The notes under the pieces: generated by a model
Databases searched by the model: none
Told to the model about the DNA's origin: nothing
Seen by the model: only the letters and a program-made list of their open reading frames with translations
NCBI GenBank assembly: GCA_009885275.1
Contig: VFKY01000165.1
Coordinates: forward strand, 1 to 11,909
Length of the DNA stretch: 11,909 nucleotides
Reading direction: 5' to 3'
Source of the DNA: Verrucomicrobiota bacterium
Lineage (GTDB): Bacteria; Verrucomicrobiota; Verrucomicrobiia; Verrucomicrobiales; Verrucomicrobiaceae
Made by a program: the position numbers and the translations under genes
In this document: piece after piece, positions 7,946 through 11,909 of the stretch
Position numbering within the stretch: position 1 is the first letter of the stretch
Layout: every line of letters begins with the position of its first letter

Positions 7946-9772
7946 ATGGCTCGCATTCCGGAAGAAACCTTGCAGCAAGTGCTCGCGACCACAGACATTG
8001 TGGATCTCGTGGGGCGCTATGTGAAGCTGCGGCGTGTCGGTGCCAACTGGCGCGGTCTCTGTCCCTTTCATCCCGAGAAGACGCCTTCTTTTTACGTCAA
8101 CCCGCAGCGGAACAATTATCATTGCTTTGGTTGCGGAGCGAGTGGCACTGCGATTCGTTTTTTGATGGAGCACGATGGGCTGGGCTTTATGGATGCGGTG
8201 AAGAGGCTTGCTGATGCCGCAGGGATTCGCATTGAGGAAGAAGTATGGGATGCCAATGCCGAGCGTGCCGCTAAGATTCGTCATGGACTGGTTAAATTGC
8301 ACAATGATATTGCCGATTGGTTTCATCATTTACTCATGAAAGATGCGGTGGCTGAACCTGCTCGCGATTACTTGAAATCACGTGGCATCAGTTCTGAGAC
8401 AGCGAGAAATTGGAAGATGGGTTATGCCCCGGCATCGGGGGCACTGCTGCGTCAGTGGGCGGATGAAAAACGATATACGGAAAATTTGTTGGTAGTCGGA
8501 GGTATTATTGCTCGGGGAGATGCAGAGAATGGACGTTCCGGTGAGTCTTACCCGCGATTTCGCCATCGGCTTATGTTTCCCATTTGCAATGACTATGGTG
8601 AAGTGATCGCCTTTAGCGGTAGACTGCTCGATAACAACGCCAAAGCTGCGAAGTATCTGAACTCACCGGAGACACCTATTTTTAATAAGAGTCGTGTACT
8701 TTTTGGACTCGAAAAATCAAAGCGCGCCATCATCAAGGCGAATCGCGTCATTGTTTGCGAAGGTCAACTCGACATGATAACCGCATTCGAGGCGGGGTTC
8801 GAAAATATTGTGGCATCACAAGGCACCGCATTCACTGAGTTTCATGCGAGAATGCTTAAGCGACATGCGGAAGAGGCGATCTTGTGTTTTGATTCTGATA
8901 ATGCTGGCTACAAAGCTGCGGAGCGCGCATTCGTGATTTTGTCGCCAACAGGATTGCTCGTAAAGGTGGCACCGTTGCCACAAGGAGAGGATCCGGACTC
9001 CTTGATTCGCAATCATGGGACCGAGGCTTTCAAGGCTAAACTAGATGATGCACGTGACTTCTTTGATCACATGATTGATTTTGCATCCGCCAACCGAAAT
9101 CTCGGTGAAACACGAGAGAAGACACGATTTGCCGGAGAAATGGCCTCCATGATTCAGCTTCTGGACAACGCCATTGCGCGTGATGCAGCGATTCAGAAAG
9201 TTGCAATTCGTCTTGGGTTGCCTGAGGCGGACTATCGCAGGCAGGTGTCCCGTACCGCTAAGCCAAGCATGATCGAGAGTAGTGAAATGAGAGAGGAATC
9301 GTCCATGCCGTTACCAGCGCAGGACAAACTTGCTGAAATGCTCTGCCAATACGCCTTGTCCGACGCCTTCATTCTTGACTGGTTGCGTAAATCGGGACGA
9401 GAGGAGGTCATTAAGGATATTCCTGGTACGGAACTGCTCTCGTTAATCTGGGGTAGTTCGATGAATCTAGCTGAGAGCACGGATCTTAATGTGTTCCTCA
9501 CCACTTTGCGCAAGGAGGAAGACAGTGCTTTGAGCCAGATGCTTTCACGTCCTATGCCTGCCGGAGGGTTGCCAGAGGCGGAACAAGCGCTTGATGCTTT
9601 GGATTTAAAGCGCGTGCATAATCTGCTTCAACATACACAAACCCAGCTCAAACAACATGGATTAACAGGGGCAAAAATCGCCCAACTACAAGCGCAAGTG
9701 GTTGAACTACGTAAAGAATACCTTGACCGCCGCGCTCTTCTCCAGAAGATACCTCCGCTTCCGGCCCCATGA
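7946..9772 (+). CDS. dnaG: DNA primase DnaG
   Basis: DnaG synthesises the RNA primers for DNA replication, working with the replicative helicase DnaB. The 608 residues show the complete architecture. The CHC2 zinc-binding domain is at about 1-100, with Cys39, His42, Cys60 and Cys63 ([12 protein letters not shown] and [10 protein letters not shown]). The catalytic core contains [20 protein letters not shown] (204-223) and [15 protein letters not shown]. The Toprim acids are Glu272 in VCEGQLDMI, Asp316/Asp318 in CFDSDNAG, and Asp349/Asp351 in GEDPDSLI. The C-terminal ~150 residues are helical, as expected for the helicase-interaction domain. EGQLDMI replaces the EGYMDVI usual in proteobacteria. 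The start ATG 7946 gives [20 protein letters not shown], the expected N terminus, but has no Shine-Dalgarno. Its stop overlaps the rpoD start as ATGA, implying translational coupling. Confidence 0.98.
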   Translation: MARIPEETLQQVLATTDIVDLVGRYVKLRRVGANWRGLCPFHPEKTPSFYVNPQRNNYHCFGCGASGTAIRFLMEHDGLGFMDAVKRLADAAGIRIEEEVWDANAERAAKIRHGLVKLHNDIADWFHHLLMKDAVAEPARDYLKSRGISSETARNWKMGYAPASGALLRQWADEKRYTENLLVVGGIIARGDAENGRSGESYPRFRHRLMFPICNDYGEVIAFSGRLLDNNAKAAKYLNSPETPIFNKSRVLFGLEKSKRAIIKANRVIVCEGQLDMITAFEAGFENIVASQGTAFTEFHARMLKRHAEEAILCFDSDNAGYKAAERAFVILSPTGLLVKVAPLPQGEDPDSLIRNHGTEAFKAKLDDARDFFDHMIDFASANRNLGETREKTRFAGEMASMIQLLDNAIARDAAIQKVAIRLGLPEADYRRQVSRTAKPSMIESSEMREESSMPLPAQDKLAEMLCQYALSDAFILDWLRKSGREEVIKDIPGTELLSLIWGSSMNLAESTDLNVFLTTLRKEEDSALSQMLSRPMPAGGLPEAEQALDALDLKRVHNLLQHTQTQLKQHGLTGAKIAQLQAQVVELRKEYLDRRALLQKIPPLPAP

Positions 9773-11601
9773 GTTTTCCCGCAGACTCCCAAGATTACAA
9801 CGCCAACGTGAACGCTTCGCTTGTCTCCATAGAACCACTGAAACGTAAACGTGGTCGTCCACGTAAACATCCTCTACCCGAGGGTGGATTACCTCCTGCA
9901 CCAGCGTCTTCCAATGGTAAGCGTAAACGTGGTCGCCCACCTAAAAATTCCCGCCCTTCTGAACCGGCTCTCCCGAGTTATGAGGACATCAACGCGCCTG
10001 AGATACAGGAAAAACTTCGCTATCTGATACGTCTGGCTAAAGAACAGGAATACTTGTCGTTCGATGATTTTAATGAGTGCCTGCCCAACGGTTTTGTAAC
10101 GGTGGATCTATTGGATGAAATCATCATCCGCTTGCGCAGTTTAGAGATTGAAGTCATCGAGCCGACACACGTTGAACGTGTCAAAGCCAAGCGTCCCACT
10201 GCTGCGGCCGAGAGTGACAGTCAGATCAGCGAGGAGCGTGAAGGTGGACAGCTCGACATGCTTGACGATCCTGTTCGCATGTATTTGAAGCAAATGGGCG
10301 CGGTGCCATTGTTAACACGCGATCAAGAAATCGCCATCTCAAAACGGATTGAAAAGGCCGAGAATAATTTACATGGCTGTCTTCAAAACATAGGTTTTAT
10401 TGCCACAGAGTATCTTCACCTTGGTGAAGCGTTAGCCAGTGGCTCAGAGCGTTTTGACAAACTTGTGGTGGATCGCAAGATTGAGGATCGTCAAAGCTAC
10501 TTTAAAAAACTCCGTCAAGTTTGTGATCAAGTGAAGGAGGTGATTGATAAGGCAGCCTCTCAATATCGTGCGATCATGACCGCAACCACGAAACAGCGTG
10601 TCGCCTTACATGAATCGTTTGAACAAACTAAGGCCGGGTTAATCAAGCTCTGCTCCAAGTTCTACTTCAAGCAGAAGACCAACGATGATTTGATCAATGT
10701 ACTAAGTCTGCGACTTGCTGAGTTGGAACAAATTGAAATTGAAGCTTCGCGTTCCTCTGAGAATCCTGATGTACAGAAAGCGTTGGAAGAGTTTGAGTTA
10801 CAAGCCTGGGTCAAGCCTGAAGCCTTCCGTACACTTGTCGCAGAGGCTATGGAGTGGAGTAAAGAATCCACGAAAGCTAAAACTGAAATGGTCGAAGCAA
10901 ACTTGCGACTCGTCATTTCCATCGCCAAAAAATACACCAACCGCGGCCTCTCCTTTCTTGATCTTATTCAAGAAGGCAACATGGGACTCATGCGTGCGGT
11001 GGAGAAATTTGAGTATAAGCGCGGCTATAAGTTCAGCACGTATGCCACTTGGTGGATTCGTCAAGCCATCACTCGCAGCATTGCGGATCAGGCTCGAACC
11101 ATTCGCATTCCTGTTCATATGATTGATACCATTAACAAACTTCTGCGCGTGCAGAAGCAGTTGGTGCAAGAGTTTGGGCGTGATCCCACCCCTGATGAAA
11201 TTGCCGAAGAAATTCATCTCCCCGTGGAACGCGTAAATGCAGTACTGCGCATGAGTCAACAACCTGTCTCCCTACAAACCAAGGTGGGGGATGGCGATAG
11301 CGACACAGAGTTTGGTGACTTCATCGAAGATAACACCAGCGTCAGTCCGATGGAATTGACGGCGATGAATCTCCTGCGCGACAAGCTCAAGGATGTGCTC
11401 GACAGCCTGACGCTCCGTGAGCGTGCTGTTCTTGAACAACGCTTTGGTTTAGTGGACGGTGCTGGTCGGACACTTGAAGAAGTGGGGCGACAGTTCCACG
11501 TCACGCGTGAACGCATTCGTCAGATCGAAGCCAAGGCGCTCCGCAAGTTGCGTCATCCTACGCGTATTCGGAAGCTCGGTGGTTTCTTTGGGACGCAATA
11601 G
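9769..11601 (+). CDS. rpoD: Housekeeping sigma70-type RNA polymerase sigma factor with two N-terminal AT-hook-like motifs
   Basis: This primary sigma factor directs RNA polymerase to -10/-35 promoters. Conserved parts: a region 1.1-like segment at 74-135; region 1.2 at 164-200 ([20 protein letters not shown]); a helical non-conserved insert at ~200-350; region 2 at ~370-450, with [20 protein letters not shown] and [20 protein letters not shown]; region 3 at ~450-525; and region 4 at ~535-600, with the -35-binding helix-turn-helix [20 protein letters not shown] (568-587). The 610-residue length is typical. The oddity is residues 25-33 (KRKRGRPRK) and 51-59 (KRKRGRPPK): two AT-hook cores (GRP flanked by basic residues) exactly 26 residues apart, in a Pro-rich linker ahead of region 1.1. 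It starts at the ATGA overlap with dnaG (9769-9772), with no Shine-Dalgarno, so its translation is probably coupled. The dnaG-rpoD pairing matches the macromolecular synthesis operon. Confidence 0.97.
   Translation: MSFPADSQDYNANVNASLVSIEPLKRKRGRPRKHPLPEGGLPPAPASSNGKRKRGRPPKNSRPSEPALPSYEDINAPEIQEKLRYLIRLAKEQEYLSFDDFNECLPNGFVTVDLLDEIIIRLRSLEIEVIEPTHVERVKAKRPTAAAESDSQISEEREGGQLDMLDDPVRMYLKQMGAVPLLTRDQEIAISKRIEKAENNLHGCLQNIGFIATEYLHLGEALASGSERFDKLVVDRKIEDRQSYFKKLRQVCDQVKEVIDKAASQYRAIMTATTKQRVALHESFEQTKAGLIKLCSKFYFKQKTNDDLINVLSLRLAELEQIEIEASRSSENPDVQKALEEFELQAWVKPEAFRTLVAEAMEWSKESTKAKTEMVEANLRLVISIAKKYTNRGLSFLDLIQEGNMGLMRAVEKFEYKRGYKFSTYATWWIRQAITRSIADQARTIRIPVHMIDTINKLLRVQKQLVQEFGRDPTPDEIAEEIHLPVERVNAVLRMSQQPVSLQTKVGDGDSDTEFGDFIEDNTSVSPMELTAMNLLRDKLKDVLDSLTLRERAVLEQRFGLVDGAGRTLEEVGRQFHVTRERIRQIEAKALRKLRHPTRIRKLGGFFGTQ
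9841..9948 (+). repeat. In-frame repeat encoding the two AT-hook motifs of RpoD
   Basis: The stretches starting at 9841 and 9919 are near-identical over about 22 bases (both contain CGTAAACGTGGTCG) and are spaced 78 bases, exactly 26 codons, apart. The units encode [11 protein letters not shown] and [11 protein letters not shown], each followed by Pro/Ser-rich sequence. This looks like an old tandem duplication inside rpoD, kept in frame with the basic core preserved and the linker diverged. Confidence 0.6.
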
Positions 11602-11619
11602 TGGGCACCGTCAATTTTA

Positions 11620-11649
11620 AAGTTCGTGCATTGTGATGTGCTAGAACTT
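11620..11649 (+). other. Hairpin shortly after rpoD
   Basis: Arms AAGTTC and GAACTT plus inner GCA/TGC surround an eight-base loop, 18 bases after the rpoD stop codon. No U-tract follows on the plus strand, so it is at best a poor intrinsic terminator or a 3' end structure. It is AT-rich and could be chance. Confidence 0.3.
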
Positions 11650-11682
11650 CTCTGTGCCGACAAGGATGTCTGCGCTATCACA

Positions 11683-11706
11683 GTAGAAGCGACGCCCTCG
11701 TCGCTT
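11683..11706 (+). repeat. REP-like element (GTAG plus perfect 8-base stem), different stem from the dnaG-proximal pair
   Basis: GTAG (11683-11686) is directly followed by AAGCGACG, loop CCCT and CGTCGCTT: a perfect stem in 20 bases. A CTAC (11722-11725), GTAG on the other strand, lies 15 bases further on. It sits between the converging ends of rpoD and a minus-strand gene, a typical place for REP/BIME sequences. No U-tract follows on either strand, so it is not a standard terminator. Confidence 0.5.
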
Positions 11707-11761
11707 GGCTCTAAAGTCGTCACTACCAGCGAACACCAAGGCTTGAGATAAGCATTCTCAC

Positions 11762-11909
11762 TTACCTGCTCAAATCCTTCCAGAAGACGTCCTTAAACTC
11801 TGCATCATCGGCATAAATGCTGAAATGGCCTTCGGGGTGAGATCTATCGATCAATGAGCCCACTACTGTGCCATTGAGGAGCACGGTGATTTCCTCCCCT
11901 TTGGCTTGC
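11762..11909 (-). CDS. C-terminal 48 codons of a probable concanavalin/LamG-like (DUF1080, 3-keto-disaccharide hydrolase type) protein
   Basis: A minus-strand frame is open from the right edge to TAA at 11764-11762 and ends with EEITVLLNGTVVGSLID, then SHPEGHFSIYADDAEFKDVF and WKDLSR. The run of a strand with LNGxxVG, a Gly-His-Phe-x-x-Tyr turn and a last strand AEFKDVFWKDL is the usual closing beta-sandwich strand pair of DUF1080/LamG-like domains, where the phrase FKDVxxxxL ends many verrucomicrobial and planctomycetal proteins. The bulk of the gene, including any signal peptide or active site, is outside the window, so the family is a suggestion and coding status the safer claim. It converges with rpoD, leaving a 160-base gap with two hairpins. 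Confidence 0.65.
   Translation of the reverse strand, partial: QAKGEEITVLLNGTVVGSLIDRSHPEGHFSIYADDAEFKDVFWKDLSR

Noticed and set aside
9846..9866. Palindrome ACGTGG-TCGT-CCACGT inside rpoD
   Set aside because: It follows from the Arg/Gly codons of the AT-hook and is not preserved in the second repeat copy, so a DNA-level role is unlikely.

Overview
The window looks like an ordinary chromosomal segment from a bacterium. I think Verrucomicrobiota is likely, with moderate confidence. The reasons are a DnaG and RpoD of the style I associate with that phylum, a chaperone cluster in the order dnaK-groES-groEL, a small exported barrel protein, the tail of a probable sugar-binding/hydrolase-type protein, and an almost complete absence of Shine-Dalgarno sequences. 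These are family-level impressions, not search results. I see no tRNA, rRNA, CRISPR array, transposase or phage gene.

Left part, minus strand (read right to left): an unrecognised 576-residue protein resembling a glycoside-hydrolase TIM barrel (5525-7255); a UbiA-family membrane prenyltransferase (4497-5441); a small signal-peptide-bearing outer-membrane barrel protein with its own Rho-independent terminator (3828-4364, terminator near 3764-3794); a 302-base regulatory gap; then dnaK (1594-3525), groES (1186-1476) and the first 382 codons of groEL, which runs off the left edge. A large hairpin and a perfect TATAAT sit between dnaK and groES, so groESL may have its own start of transcription besides read-through from dnaK.

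Right part, plus strand: a divergent intergenic region with a 53-base imperfect inverted repeat, then a YkgJ-like cysteine-cluster protein (7401-7823), primase dnaG (7946-9772) and the housekeeping sigma factor rpoD (9769-11601). The last two overlap by ATGA. This is the dnaG-rpoD core of the classical macromolecular synthesis operon, without rpsU. The sigma factor carries two AT-hook-like motifs at its N terminus, which I consider the most interesting protein feature here. At the far right the C-terminal 48 codons of a minus-strand gene enter the window.

Small palindromic elements preceded by GTAG lie between ykgJ and dnaG (two inverted copies) and downstream of rpoD (one, different stem). 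They look like REP elements of the kind mobilised by RAYT transposases. I find no obvious new defence or mobile system; the unusual items are the AT-hook sigma factor, the REP-like elements, the dnaK/groES hairpin and the uncharacterised 576-residue protein paired with UbiA.
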